The notes under the pieces are model-generated. The model had not been told where the DNA came from. It searched no databases and saw only the letters and a program-made list of their open reading frames with translations. Shown here in pieces: positions 1 through 11,783 of a DNA stretch of 64,000 bases. This DNA is from Durusdinium trenchii (Eukaryota > Sar > Dinophyceae > Suessiales > Symbiodiniaceae). Where the stretch lies: positions 1-64,000 of the forward strand of contig CAXAMN010026461.1 in NCBI GenBank assembly GCA_963970005.1, read 5' to 3'. Numbering within the stretch: the first letter of the stretch is position 1; the number at the start of each line of letters is the position of its first letter. Position numbers and translations under genes: made by a program.

Positions 1-1041
1 ATTCTTAGTGACCACGTCCGGATCTCTGACCTCTTCAGCTCAACTAAGAAAATCAATGCTATCTGAATATCCCACGCATGGCATTCATCATCATCAGCTA
101 TGCGTATAAGTCCTCTCCCTCTTTCTCTCTCTTTCTATCTTCAGCATCCATCAATCCTTTGCAAAAACAACATTGCAAGCACATGCTTCGTCAGAGCTTC
201 CTGTGTCTTAGCACCTCATCTGGAGGCGGGAAAACAGCAGTTTCACTCCCAATTGGCGAGCTGCATGATGGTATTGAAGCCCCGCAGCCTGGCCAGGACA
301 AATAAGACTCAGTTGAGATCTGAACTAAGAAACTCCTTGCCACGCCATGAAAACATATGTGAAGACCGAGAGCTTCCAGAACCCATCAGGAAGAACAGCT
401 CCAACTGGCATCTGTGCTATCAATCCGGCACGCACTACGGACCAATCATATAATTGCCGTTCCAAAACAGCAGGAATGTCAAGCATCCAACCTGTGCTAG
501 CAAATGTGAATCGTTATCCAAGCGCGATGTCTGCGACTTGGTCTTTGTATAATAGTTAATCATCACAGGGATTCCTCCGCACACTACCTCCTCCATCGAA
601 AAGAACTCGGTCCGCTAAATTCGCTACATGGATCCATTCAAGTCATTGCGAATCACGGAATTCAACTAAAACCAGCTGGATGGCGCATGACAAAAAGCCA
701 AGGTGAAAAGAATGGAGTTAAAGATAGTTAAAGCAACTATATAACTGATGTAGAACTTATATGCACATTGAATCTGACTCCTTCCATCAACATCCTGCTT
801 GGGGCCCGCACCCATTGGCCTTGGCTGTGGAATTGGTTGGAAGATTGTCACGTTGTTCGGACACAAAGGAAGGCATTTGACAACTGCAAAACAGTTGTTT
901 CTTCGTGAATGGGGCTATTCAATTCTTTATATGAGGTTTCACATCATAGGGCACCAGTCTTTGTTTGGGGCAAGGGCACACAAAGGTGAAAATCATCATC
1001 ATCCAGGATTTGATAGAATATTTCCTGTAGATCTTGCTCAC

Positions 1042-1126
1042 TTTATCCGCGGAACAATGGACCTAGTGACACTGGAGAGCAAACCACCCGGCCATTGCAG
1101 TGAATTTGGACAACGCCAAACTATGT
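1042..1126 (-). CDS. candidate exon
   Basis: The block lies between TACTTCAG and the donor GTGAGC. It reads IVWRCPNSLQWPGGLLSS and continues to VPRIK. The family is unknown. Confidence 0.45.
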
Positions 1127-1927
1127 CTGAAGTAGTGACTTGGGGTGTCGCACATACTGCGTTGGGATGATGATGATCAATTACATGAGTCAGTCTGACT
1201 CAATCGTGGCTCAAGTAACATCAAAAGGTTCAAGTTATATAGTTCTTGTGATCCTGCTGAACATGTTCATGTGGGTGCCACAAAGAAGAAGGGCAACAGA
1301 AATATATGGCTCAAACTCAAACTGCCCTGGTGTCTCAGCATGAACTCTGCCGAAGAACGCTATCTACAAGACTGTGGTGGCAATGGAAAAAACGCTTCAC
1401 CTAACCGTTCCCTACCCGGAGTGCAAAAAACATGCAAAAACGCTCAGGACCTTGGGAGCTCTCTATAGCCCTCGCCAGGCGGCAAAGCCCATGCCCATGG
1501 AGACGCTCTGCCTCAGCAAATGTGATCCAAAGGTTTTAATGATGTTTAATGTATAGAACATTAAATAACAATATCAATATCCGTAACCTAAAAAAACTCA
1601 CAAAACCACCGCCAAACAATTAGCCAAACAAGTTCTTCAACACCCAGCCTTTTGCAGGCACAGGTCGAACCATTGACAAAAGCCTAAGAAGCATACACAC
1701 TCCGAACCACGCTCACTCAAACCACTCTGAGGTTTGAAGCAATAACATCCAAGAAACAGCTCCTCATGCATTTGGACTTCTTATACTTTTGACATGCCCC
1801 CAGGAAGCAATGGCAATGGCAAATTTCACAGCCATGCTCACACCAAACTCACACACCCACTAAAGACAGTGCGAGGAAACCTCGACATATTGAGCCAAAC
1901 CTGAACATGTGGAACCTCCTCACACAC

Positions 1928-2023
1928 GTCTTTGTTGAAGTCTAGCGGCTTCATGCGTTGTGCGACCGGGCCAGCAGTGGCGGCCCTCTCCAAAGCATTG
2001 GAAAAGCCCAACTCAATGGTGTT
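1928..2023 (-). CDS. candidate exon
   Basis: Exactly 32 codons lie between ACCTGGCAG and GTGTGTGAGG. It reads NTIELGFSNALERAATAG and ends MKPLDFNKD. Both borders are canonical. The family is unknown. Confidence 0.5.
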
Positions 2024-2110
2024 CTGCCAGGTGTTCAGTCAGTGACACAGCGGAGTGATAGCAGGGTTGGCACCCAGAAATCAGGGTTGTCCATGTTCCA
2101 CCGTGCTTAC

Positions 2111-2154
2111 TCTTCAGCGGTTCCCCTGTCTGGCGCAGAAAAATGGTCCACACC
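2111..2154 (-). CDS. candidate exon
   Basis: A short block between CTGCTGCAG and GTAAGCACGG reads VWTIFLRQTGEPLK. It sits just upstream of the 1928-2023 exon, and the GTAAG donor is the strongest nearby. Confidence 0.45.
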
Positions 2155-2628
2155 CTGCAGCAGTGGCAAGGCATGTGCTTAAAGACTAAAGGTGTTTGGA
2201 GGTCCTTCCCCCTCGTCATCTGATAGCCATGTGTGGCACAAGCAAGTGGAGCTAATTCATAGAGTGTCCGAGTTGAGACCTGCCATTTATCGAAGTGTCT
2301 TTTCCAAAGCTACAGTCAAAACCGAAAGTTCTGCAACACTCCAGCAGCATACGATGTGCAAGTTAAAGTTAAAAGAGCGTTTGACTATTTAAATCAGCTA
2401 TATAGGTCTAAGTCTTGACTCCTGGGGGGTTGCCAAACCATCTTGCATGTCCACGTCTTGCCAGTGAAAGCTCCAGCTCCAACAGCCAAAGAAATGAGGA
2501 TGGAACAAAGCTGAAAGCATATTTGAAGGAAAACAACTGTATACTGGATCGGCGCCACATAAATTATGGCAACACATCTTCCACAGGCCTCTCTTTGTTT
2601 GAAGGTGTGTCACCATGCTGCACTACAC

Positions 2629-2756
2629 TTCGTCGGGGAGAAGAATACACGCGAACATGAATCCGGATCTTGACTCCACCAACTCGAGCAGTTTTCTCTC
2701 TTGGGGATTCGCATCAATCCTCATGCCATGCTCGTTGCCAACCCGAAAAATGCACA
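2629..2756 (-). CDS. candidate exon
   Basis: The 128-nt block follows ATTGGGTAG and ends at GTGTAG. It reads CIFRVGNEHGMRIDANPQER, then KLLELVESRSGFMF. It looks like a soluble folded domain of unknown family. Confidence 0.5.
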
Positions 2757-3001
2757 CTACCCAATGTGGCCGATGCCCAGAAGCAAATGCAAAAGAATAT
2801 CCATTCTCAACCCCCCTCTCTGTTTTCTTTTTTTTTCTCTCTCTCTCTCTCCCTCGCTGTTCTCTGTGTCAGTGGCCACCACTTCGGAGTAAATGACACA
2901 CCTCCCACAGGTGGTTGATGGGTTGATGGTGTTTGACATAAATGCCGACCAATGTGTGTTGTGTAGGGTGCAGGCCTGTCCTGCTACTCATACCCGCTCA
3001 C

Positions 3002-3231
3002 GAAAAACTTCTGGCTGCCTTCAAGTTGGGCATCACCGTCTCTTTGCAAAGTTCCGATGCAGCTGTCAAGGCCTTCTGATGCCATGGGCCACCCTGGCAG
3101 GGTTTTGGGATGACTGAGTAGTGGACGGGTTGCCAAAACGCCCTCCTCACGGACAACAGTATATAGTCCTGGTATGCCCTGGTGATAGCAGTATTTTTGG
3201 GTCCCGCTTTGTAAAAATCGAACGTGCTCAT
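3002..3231 (-). CDS. candidate exon
   Basis: One of the largest blocks (230 nt) starts after GACAGCATAG and ends at GTGAGCGG. It reads FDFYKAGPKNTAITRAYQDY, then SVIPKPCQGGPWHQKAL. The pattern loosely recalls nucleotide-sugar transferases, but no signature motif is present, so no function is assigned. Confidence 0.5.
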
Positions 3232-3512
3232 CTATGCTGTCCAAATTATTCCAAAGGTTTCAATGTATTCAAAACCCCGCAGCTGTTTTGAGATTGGATT
3301 ATATAAAATAATGATATTTGTTCCCCCCTCTGATGTGCGCTGTCATTGTTATGCTGCAATGGGTTCTCCAATCCGCCGGCCTGCCGGCGTGTTTTGTGGA
3401 TTGTTTTGGTTAGTATTGCTTGTATTGGTTAGTATTGCTTGAGTATTGTCTCTCCGCGCGAGATTTTCGACAGCCTGACGCCCCCCCTCCCCCAGTAGCA
3501 GTAGTAGCAGCA

Positions 3513-3928
3513 GTAGTAGGTAGTAGGTAGTAGATGGTACATAGTAGGTAGTAGGTCGTAGGTCATAGGTCGTAGGTCGTAGGTGGTAGGTAGTAGGTAG
3601 TAGGTCGTAGGTAGTAGGTAGTGGGTGGTACGTAGTAGGTAGTAGGTAGTAGGTCGTAGGTCGTAGGTCGTAGGTCGTAGGTCGTAGGTCGTAGGTAGTA
3701 GGTAGTAGGTGGTACGTAGTAGGTAGTAGGTAGTAGGTCGCAGGTCGTAGGTCATAGGTCGCAGGTCGTAGGTAGTAGGTAGTAGGTGGTACGTAGTAGG
3801 TAGTAGGTAGTAGGTCGTAGGTCATAGGTCATAGGTCGTAGGTCGTAGGTGGTAGGTAGTAGGTAGTAGGTCGTAGGTCGTAGGTCGTAGGTAGTAGGTG
3901 GTACGTAGTAGGTAGTAGGTAGTAGGTC
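3513..3928. repeat. 7-bp satellite, unit GTAGGTN
   Basis: About 60 head-to-tail 7-bp units vary at the last base (A, C or G) with occasional changes such as GTACGTA. Because 7 is not a multiple of 3, long TYDLRPT-like frames arise in several frames; these are artefacts and not genes. The unit is not the plant-type telomere repeat TTTAGGG. Confidence 0.9.
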
Positions 3929-3953
3929 GCTGGACCAGAATAGACAACCATTG

Positions 3954-4113
3954 GACTGAGACATGTCGATCGCTGGATCAGAATAGACAACCTCTGATTC
4001 GGATTCGTTCCATTTCATTGTAAAACGACTTCGCTTGAAGTCCACAGCAACAAACTCTCCCAGCAAAATGTGCAACTCCAATGCACCCACAAGTCTGATT
4101 GAGCAGGGTATTG
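3954..4113. repeat. local duplication, copy 1
   Basis: This stretch is closely similar to 4399-4562 in the same orientation. Shared landmarks are GACTGAGACATG, CGCTGGATCAGAATAGACAA and GATTGAGCAGGGTATTG. Flanking DNA (about 3389-3440 against 4332-4390) is also related. The 7-bp satellite sits inside copy 1 only. Confidence 0.8.
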
Positions 4114-4398
4114 TTGTTCGATGTCATTCTGGGTCTTTCATTTCAAACGGTTTGGAGAAAAAACGACAAATCATGCCAGATCTAGAAATTCTTCGGTCGC
4201 TTTGAAGCCTTCTGTGTGTGAAAAAGAATATCTGGTGCGTGTCGCAATCCCTCGAGATGGTCGAAAAAAAGATCTGAAAAGGAAAACATGCACACGGCCA
4301 AGTAGTTTGGAAGAAGAATCGTTTTCAAGGTCATGTTTTGTGGATAGTCTTGGTTCGCATTGCTTGTGTTGGTTTCACTTGGTTCCTCTTAGGTGATT

Positions 4399-4562
4399 CG
4401 ACTGAGACATGCCGGTTCGGATCGCTGGATCAGAATAGACAACCTCCGATTCGGATTTGTTCCATTTCATGGTCAAACAACCTTGAAATAAACATCAACA
4501 AACTCACCCAGCCAAATGTGCACCTCCAATGCACCAACAAGTATGATTGAGCAGGGTATTGT
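4399..4562. repeat. local duplication, copy 2
   Basis: This is the partner of 3954-4113. Here the place of the satellite is taken by a short CTTAGGTGATTC sequence, so it shows the state without satellite growth. Confidence 0.8.
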
Positions 4563-5300
4563 ATCATTAAGCTGCCTGCCAATGCGGGCTCGAGCTGGTG
4601 GCCGGCGGCATGCCGAAGGCTGTAAATATTTTTTTATGTTTACTGCAACCACCACCAATGTGGTTCCTATTGATTTCTGGTTGTTTCCTTTGGATGTCCT
4701 GTTTTTTATGTTCCTTGCTTCTTGTTGGTCCATCTTTAGTCCTGGGATTCTGAGCTGATCCCTGTTATGAAAATGTCTGATTTCAACTACAGTATATATA
4801 TATATATATCAATGAACATATTGTCCAAATCAACGTTTGAAAAAATAGTTCACAGGTGTCTTGGAACTGATTTGTAGTATTGTTTAGGGGGTCGTAGTTT
4901 AAATGTATACAACTGCTTCTGACCTCGATTGATTTCCTATTGCTCTCCTTTAGACTGTTCTTTTTCAGCACTGGATAAAATCACAAATTGCATTGGACAT
5001 GAAAGGGCTTCCTTTTGATTTCCTTGTGTTTCCTTGACATCCCTCGAAATGTTTTGGATGAATAATCATTCTGTTGAGACTCACTCAATCGTTTGCTAAA
5101 GAAGGGGTTTAAAATTTACACGCACATCAATATTCGATATTAAGTGTTGGTGTTCTGATGAGTCAGGACAACCTAAAGTTTCACCCAAAGATTCCGCTTA
5201 GTGTTGGGACAGGTGAACCAAAATCAACCCAACACTGGATGTGCAAACCCAGCCAGTCAGCACCTGAAACCGTATCGTGTGAGGGTCGCATGGGCTTTAC
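4563..5300. other. no gene recognised
   Basis: AT-rich DNA with a TA microsatellite at about 4791-4810. Only very short exon-like bits are visible (for example near 4575-4600, minus strand). It is probably intron. Confidence 0.4.
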
Positions 5301-5807
5301 CGTGTTGGGCCCGGGTGCAAGGCCTCGGTGTCCAGGTAGGCATTGATCTTGCCACAGGTGCTGTGAATGGGCCGAAAGTCAAAGTCCACCTTAATCGGAT
5401 TTCCAGCCGAGCCGCCACGTGGCTGCCGGCGGTCGTCAGTGAATTCTCCACTCCAAGGCTTTTCACATCCTATCACCTGCAACTCATCCAAATCAGGGAA
5501 GATTCCAAGAGAGCTTTTCATCACTTATCCACTGCTCCGTTCACTGGTTTCGAGTCCTCTCGGGGTGCCCCAAAGTGGACTGAGTTTACACTGTACAGCA
5601 ATATTCCTGGCAGGAAGACCCTGGTACACAAATCTTTTGGGGGGCAACTCCTGTGGTATTGCACAAATTTTCTCTTCTGGGGTCTAGTAATTTACCTTTA
5701 GCCGCTGGGCAGCACCCTGGAGCATGCCATCTGTTGCCGCCGTTATTCCACCGTTTTATGCCCGCAAACTGGCAGCTTGCACCATGGAAACACTTTCCAC
5801 AATCGAT
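5301..5807 (-). CDS. three candidate exons in compatible phase (Cys-rich)
   Basis: Exons at 5807-5696, 5650-5592 and 5476-5301 join without a stop. The first reads IDCGKCFHGASCQFAG and ends PGCCPAAK, the second GVAPQKICVPGSSCQEYCCT, and the third VIGCEKPWSGEFTDDR, then KVDFDFRPIHSTCGKINAY. Acceptors are GTGGCAG, ACCACAG and GTTGCAG; donors are GTAAAT, GTGTAA and GTAAAG. Ten or more Cys in the first two exons suggest a disulfide-rich or metal-binding module. This is the best phase-checked chain in the left part. Confidence 0.6.
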
Positions 5808-5978
5808 CTGCCACTACTAGAGATGGAAGAGCACAGCAATTTTCTTTGTTTTGACGTGCTCTGTCAGTAATGACTGGCACGTGTGGCACTTGCTGCCTCC
5901 AACCTATGAGTTTCACGGGAATGTATGAATGTATGGAACAACCAACTCACAACCCGGAGAATGCCGCCCAAAGGCAAC

Positions 5979-6060
5979 CTTCATAAAGGAACAACATTTC
6001 AGGTGCCGGTTCCTGAGCTTCTCATTGCATTTCACACCACAAATGTGCTCAAACGCTCGG
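5979..6060 (-). CDS. candidate exon (Cys-rich)
   Basis: The block after CATATTTGAG and before GTTGCC reads RAFEHICGVKCNEKLRNRH, then LKCC. It is placed just upstream of the Cys-rich chain and may belong to the same module. Confidence 0.45.
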
Positions 6061-6722
6061 CTCAAATATGTTCACACGGCGCTTCCAGAAACATGAGCAT
6101 GCCGGCAACGTGATGCGATCTGCTGCACAACCAAGTTCAAAACTACATCCTCCCCGTAGAAGATCTTAGGAGTCCAAACTGACGCCTCTTAAAGCCATTG
6201 GCTTTTAGTCCTTTGAGCACCTTGTACGCGCCAATCGTTCCATAGCTTTCGATCTTACCATCAGCATTATGCGTTAGCTCCTCTCATTCAACCTTCTGTC
6301 CTTATCCGCAAACCTGCGGCCGAGGAACGGAGTTTTGACCAAAGCATTACAGGCTCTCCTGACCGAATCACTCGAGCGGCCCGCAAAAGGACACTTGAGT
6401 TCACCGGAGTTGAGTGACACTGCATGGTGTGTACACCGTCGGAAGGGCTCGAATCACGGAAGGAGTGACTTTTGTGCGGAGCTTGATCCAACTATCTTTC
6501 AGCCAGGTTCACTCGTTCCACGACTTGTTGTTTGGAAGGATGTGGACTCTGATAGCTGATAGCCTCGCTGGGTGAACCCTATAGCGTTAAAAATGGGTTG
6601 CCCAATGATCCTAAAAAGCCGCTGCAGATGGAAGCGACCACAAGTCTAGTCATAGCAATGAAGGCTTGCAGGGGAAGAACCACAAACGACAAGTGGATTC
6701 CTGTATCTGCACCCTTGCCCAC

Positions 6723-6872
6723 CAGCGTCCTCTGCCCACAATTTGGTGCTGTCCTGGCCATCCGCTCAGCACTGTCCATGTGGCCTTGCTCGTGGAAATC
6801 CACCACACCTTGACAAGCTTGCTGGATGCCCCTGAGCGCAGCGGAGACGGCCACGCGAAACTCGACCCCCTC
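6723..6872 (-). CDS. candidate exon
   Basis: Exactly 50 codons lie between CTTGTAAAG and GTGGGCAAGG. It reads EGVEFRVAVSAALRGIQQAC, then MDSAERMARTAPNCGQRTL. It is helical in character. The open frame continues to 6579, so a longer exon is possible. Confidence 0.5.
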
Positions 6873-6993
6873 CTTTACAAGAATGATTTAGTCGTCTTTA
6901 GCCACCACGAATCGTCGATCAAAGAACCAGTCCTTATAAACAATCATTGAACCAACTGGTTGGAGTTCTTGTGGCTTCGCCAATCCGTTTCAC

Positions 6994-7084
6994 TGGCCCG
7001 GCGGCTGCGCAAGGTCGTCGGTGTGCGAGGCCAAATGCGTGGTTAACTCGGACGCGAAGGTCTCGACCACTGGGTCGAGGACGC
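6994..7084 (-). CDS. candidate exon
   Basis: The block after GTGCTTCAG and before GTGAAACG reads VLDPVVETFASELTTHLASH, then TDDLAQPPGQ. Both borders are good. A second frame is also open, so the reading is provisional. Confidence 0.45.
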
Positions 7085-7146
7085 CTGAAGCACAAAGACG
7101 GGAACACCCCTGGACTGCTATACATATATATATAAGATTATATAAG

Positions 7147-7253
7147 TGAAGCTATTAGTAACAAAGGCCACCGCTACCAGGAGCAAGGACGCTACTAGTA
7201 GCTCCTGGCATTGCTACTAGTAACAAGAAGCTACTAGTAACAAAGGGCAGCCA
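7147..7253. repeat. GCTACTAGTAGC-family repeat
   Basis: This is a cluster of the palindromic core GCTACTAGTAGC with the linkers CTCCTGGCATTGCTAC and AACAAGAAGCTACTAG. Related clusters lie at 11585, 15790, 18151, 19595 and 52394. Confidence 0.85.
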
Positions 7254-7717
7254 CACCGAGATTCCTAGATTTAGATGAATTTGCAGGTGTAGCGGCGGTG
7301 TAGTGTCCCCGGTGTGATGCTTGTGTTGGGAAACCAGGCCCTACAACTAAGGCGCTTGTTCATCTACTCTCCGTGATTGTTAACAAAAACACGTCCATGT
7401 CATGTAGTCAAGGTCCAACAAAGGCCTGGCCGGGTATCGGACATACCTGGAGATACCTGGAGTATCTAAAGATTTAAGGGGTCTCCTGCTTGAGGCACCC
7501 TTGGTCAGCAATATAGTCAAAAATGGGACTGGCATGGCGTGATCTTGGGTTGGTGTGGCACATTCCCCAAACAAAGCTCCAGTGTATGAATGACTGCATC
7601 TGATCAACAACAAGCGGTACAGTACTCGTTAGATCTCTTTACAGCATTGCAAATTGAGGGACATGATTTGATCATATATGGTATATTTCATGATTCACGA
7701 TCCATCTTCCAAGTGAC

Positions 7718-7971
7718 CTCACAGCACGGATCGCAATTGGCATCGGCCCCCACAAGCCGAGACATGCCGAGACGCTCCACTCGACGAAAAGCCGAGTGGG
7801 GATCAAGGTCGCCAGAAAGGGAGCCAGCAAGCCTTTGAAAGGTCGCCAGCTGAAAAAACATAGCAACATTGCTTGGGACTGACCCCCAAGGCAGGACTCC
7901 TTTGTATGGACGGCGGAGTGCTTTACATTCTCTCTTCCATGGCCCCATGTTCGGAGCTCCTTTCGAAACAA
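7718..7971 (-). CDS. two candidate exons, compatible phase, hydrophobic
   Basis: Exon 7971-7884 (acceptor CGACCCCAG, donor GTCAGT) reads VSKGAPNMGPWKREC and ends PYKGVLPWG. It joins 7849-7718 (acceptor TTTTTTCAG, donor GTCACT) as WRPFKGLLAPFLATLIPTR, then SACLGLWGPMPIAIRAV, which looks like a membrane segment. Each exon also has a second open frame (for example LATFQRLAGSLSGDLDPH), so the reading is not fixed. Confidence 0.45.
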
Positions 7972-8216
7972 CTGGGGTCGAGAATCTAAAGTGAGTATGT
8001 TGCAACAAAAAACGGGCCCTCCAAGGCTTGGGCATCCCACAACCGAACTGGCCCGGCTGAACTCATGCCAGTCTCCGGGGGTCGTTCAGATTAGCGTTCC
8101 TCTACCGACACCCACTTGGAAAGCCACGTATAGAGAGAGAGAGAGTGAGCGAGAGAGAATCTTCCGGCTCGTGCTACTAGGATTTGTCTGTCGGATCTGC
8201 CACAGAGAATCAGCAC

Positions 8217-8290
8217 CAGTTGATGGATTCTGTTGGTTGGAGAAAAGCACACTCCCGTCAAGAGTGCACCCGTGGAACTTTCCAAAGCTT
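8217..8290 (-). CDS. candidate exon
   Basis: The block between GTGACGCTCAG and GTGCTG reads SFGKFHGCTLDGSVLFSNQQ. The family is unknown. Confidence 0.45.
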
Positions 8291-8507
8291 CTGAGCGTCA
8301 CAAAATCCTGTAATTATTGGGTTCCAAGGAAGGACCACGTTCACACGGTGGTGGTTTATCAAACTCAGGGCCCCAGAAAAACCATTTGTTTGGTCCAACA
8401 CCTATCCCAAAAGAGGGGACTTGTGAGTCAACCTAACATCTGGTATTGATGCTTTGACCTCCGCAGATTTGATGAACTGTTTCTCCGGCGTGTTTTTCTA
8501 GTAAAAC

Positions 8508-8594
8508 TTGGCGAGGACTGTGAGGGCCGCTTTTAACATTGGTCCGCCGATGAAGTTCTCGACCGATCCTTTCTGTCCTCTTGGTGGGCTTCGG
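8508..8594 (-). CDS. candidate exon
   Basis: The block between AAAGGTAG and GTTTTACT reads RSPPRGQKGSVENFIGGPML, then KAALTVLAK. A further short block (LRAFGNSATLCRRP) lies at about 8809-8850 between TTCATCAG and GTGAATATTG. Confidence 0.45.
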
Positions 8595-9829
8595 CTACCT
8601 TTCTTGCTTGAGGGCACATGGTCTTGCAATGTCTTACACAAAGACCTCCCTCACCGTAATAGAAATGCCAATTAGTTATATAAGAGGGCAACATGGACAG
8701 ACTCATTCTGTCTTGCTAACCCATGTCAACCAAATCCCTCCAAGATCAGCAGTTTTGGGCCCTTGCTGTTGGAGGGTTTGGTGGTTTCTTGACATATCAA
8801 TATTCACTGGACGTCGACACAATGTGGCCGAGTTGCCAAAGGCCCTGAGCTGATGAAGCGAATCAAACAGCCGAGTCGATGGAGCTTCTATCTTCCGCTA
8901 AAAGGCAAAAACCTCCAAGGAATTTCGGAATCCCATCTTCTAGATTCTGGTGATTCCTTTGAAATCTATTGAACACTCATTGCTCATGAATGAGAAGCAT
9001 CGGAATTTACAACACATCTGCTATGAAACGGAAGCTTGACTTGCAGTCCTGACTGCACGGAACTTCCAAAGAAAATGTTTCTTCCATGTGACGTTTGCAT
9101 CTCTAACATTCCGCTTAATCATCCAAATCAGCTTCTTCTGACCTTTGCAGGATGCCAGGTAACGATGTTCCATTGCACCAGCCATAAATGAACATCACTT
9201 TTGGAAAACCCTGGCGAAAGGGGGGTGGACATTCAACCTTGGACATTTAGACGATGATATAATTGCAGCATTATACTCTAAAGTTATGGACCAAAGCATT
9301 ATTTGAAAGCCCACTCTTTCCATGGGACTGTTACCAATTCCACTTCCCTCATGACAGGTCTTGGAAAAGCTTACGTACCTCAAGCGTCTGTAGAAGATAA
9401 GGCTAATTACGGTGTGTATATATATATATATATGCGAAAGACATGAACTATATAACAACATTGACAAAGCCCATCCATCCGTCCATGACCCCATGCCTGC
9501 AAAGCCCCTCTTTGTTTTGATGTCTCCCTCCAAGCTGTTGAGGTCCGGGCCGACACAAAAGCCGAGAATCCAACCCTTCAAGACTCCCCGGTGGGACCGA
9601 TGGAAATGAGACCATTTCCTTCCAGCGCGCGCCGCAACAACGCGGCAATGAAAGGGTGTTCAGTTGTTTTGCTGGGACTGCGACGGAAAGGAAAGGGGGG
9701 GTCTCTTGACTATACTACATGTAGTAGAGGGAGAATGCAATTTCTGTCTGTCCCGGTTCCCCTGTTGAGATGGGACCCAACCCAACAGTTCAATGGGACT
9801 TGGAGATGTGGTTCTGCTGAGCTACATAC

Positions 9830-9938
9830 AAGTAGATTCTTTTCCTCAACAAGGAAACGGGACCAAATGTTGAAGGCAAACGCGGCTTGCAATGCAAGCT
9901 CCAAATCCGGGCCAATTACGCCGCTACGCCGCGAAGGC
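9830..9938 (-). CDS. candidate exon
   Basis: The block between GGGCACTCAG and GTATGTAG reads PSRRSGVIGPDLELALQAAF, then AFNIWSRFLVEEKNLL. The donor is canonical. Confidence 0.5.
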
Positions 9939-10336
9939 CTGAGTGCCCACCACAAGTACAAACCTGAGCAATGCAACGACCAGGAGGCTCCGTTTCAGGT
10001 TCTCTCCTTGAGCGATTGTCTATGAAAAATCATAATGAAATGACGCGGAACAAAGGAGATGAGTGCGCCTGAGAAGAGGGTCTCTCCAAAGACTTGTGAA
10101 AATGAACACCGAGTGGTTGAGGGTCCTCCATTTTGAATCTGTGACTCAGCCATCGTACATCGGAGACTGAGTTTTTTTGTGTTGTTCATGGCTTCCGGGT
10201 GGCTAAACATCGTGAACTAGTAGTCCTACGTCACTCATGAGAAAACTCTGCACCCCACTGCACCTTTCAATCCCAAATTGGTGCAAGTGTGGGATGCGTG
10301 GCCGCGACGCTGCCGCGCCACCATGTATTCTCATGC

Positions 10337-10407
10337 CATGTGGCAGCTGGCCAACTGGCAAGCCACGTCAACACAGGCTTCCTGGGCGACTCTATGCGAC
10401 TCTTCTG
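10337..10407 (-). CDS. candidate exon with GC donor
   Basis: The block after TTGTCCAG and before GCATGAG reads EESHRVAQEACVDVACQLAS, then CHM. It is an example of a GC donor. A second block follows at about 10262-10308. Confidence 0.4.
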
Positions 10408-11093
10408 CTGGACAATTTGGGACACACCTGTTGGTGATTTCAGTGGTGCCCTTTCCTTTTGAGCGGACAGGTGGATTGGTGACACGATCCTGTTGTGATT
10501 TAACCTGGATCTTATCACTCCATAGGGGATTTGGACCAATGAGTCACCAAGGAATGACTTGCACGCACCGTCGAGTCATTCGACAAGCAAAAGCGCCCAC
10601 AAGGCCATGGCCAAACAAAGAACGACCATGATAATGCCTGCCTGCGAAAGCTATGGGGGTGATGTTTTGCCTTGAGAGGTCCGGGCAAGAACTGCCGCTT
10701 CTAGAACTTGGCAGGAAGGCACATGGCGAGAAAGTTCAGGGGCTGATGAATCTGATCCCAAAGGCTTGAGTTGCACAGCAATTTCACATAAGCCAGCAGC
10801 AACAAACAAGTGGCATGTCATCGATAAGATCTCAATCAAAACATTGCAACTTGGTCCAAGATTTCGACTAAGCAAAATCTGGCCGTGCTAAAGTACTAGC
10901 AAAAACCAATGGGTGACAGGCGACAGGTGACTATTGTTCTTCTCACACGTACAATGCATATGCCTTCCGTGGCTTTGCAAGACAATCCTGCCCACCCACA
11001 CCAACCAACCAGCACCAAGCATCTACAATGTCGAGCAAAGCTGTTTGGCTAATGATCTTAGCAAACATGCCGGTGTAAAGGTGTTTGCTATAC

Positions 11094-11146
11094 CTCAGAC
11101 CGTTCGGCAAAAGTTCCAACCTGCCAAACTGGGCCGGATCCCAATT
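11094..11146 (-). CDS. candidate exon
   Basis: The block between CACCCCACAG and GTATAGC reads NWDPAQFGRLELLPNGL. Borders are clear; the family is unknown. Confidence 0.5.
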
Positions 11147-11584
11147 CTGTGGGGTGCAAATTGTGATGAAAGGATTGGAGGGGGATAATATGGCTTGACG
11201 TGGCAAATGCCCAGCCCAGCCCAGATGGGTTCCCATGATGGCCTAAAGATGCCTACATAAATACCTGCATTCAACGGGGCCTCTCACAGGTTTGCACACC
11301 AAGCTCAGGTTCTGTCACTCAAGTCCAGCTCCCTTTCATGTCTACCCCAGGCTCCCCAGGTACCTCACCTAACCTGAGATTGGCAACTTCTGGCTGACCA
11401 AGCAGCACCCGCGAATGCACATTCCTATGATCTTACGTAGCCCTTGAGGTAGTGAGGAGTCAGTTGGTCACGGTTATGTTTTGCCTTGTCTCCAAGCTGT
11501 TGGGTGCCGAGGGACACCCCTGCTGGGACCACGAAGACATAATAATTATTTACTTATATTTACTTTAAATTCTAGTTGTTGTGT

Positions 11585-11667
11585 CTAATAGCTTCTTGTT
11601 CTAGTAGTATGGCCAGGAGCCCCTAGTAGCGATACCCTTTGCTCCTAGTAGCTTCTTGCTCCTACCC
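11585..11667. repeat. GCTACTAGTAGC-family repeat
   Basis: Members here are AGCTTCTTGTTCTAGTAG, GCCAGGAGCCCCTAGTAG and TTGCTCCTAGTAGCTTC, in the opposite orientation to the 7147 cluster. Confidence 0.8.
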
Positions 11668-11783
11668 CCTCCGGCCTGGATTGTGACAGATGATGAACAG
11701 GGAGAAGGAATTAGTCAAAGGTCTCCCACTGTAGCATTTACGGGTGCAGATTGATGGTTTCCCAAGCAGGGGGAGCCAATTAC

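Noticed and set aside
1374..1556. Plus-strand frame reading KTVVAMEKTLHLTVPYPECK
   Set aside because: It looks protein-like, but minus-strand blocks with splice borders overlap it and neighbours are all minus. The A runs fit minus-strand intron T tracts. Kept as unresolved.
3349..4090. Long Tyr/Pro/Thr-rich frames (TYDLRPTTYY) on the minus strand
   Set aside because: They are translations of the 7-bp satellite; several frames are open for the same reason.
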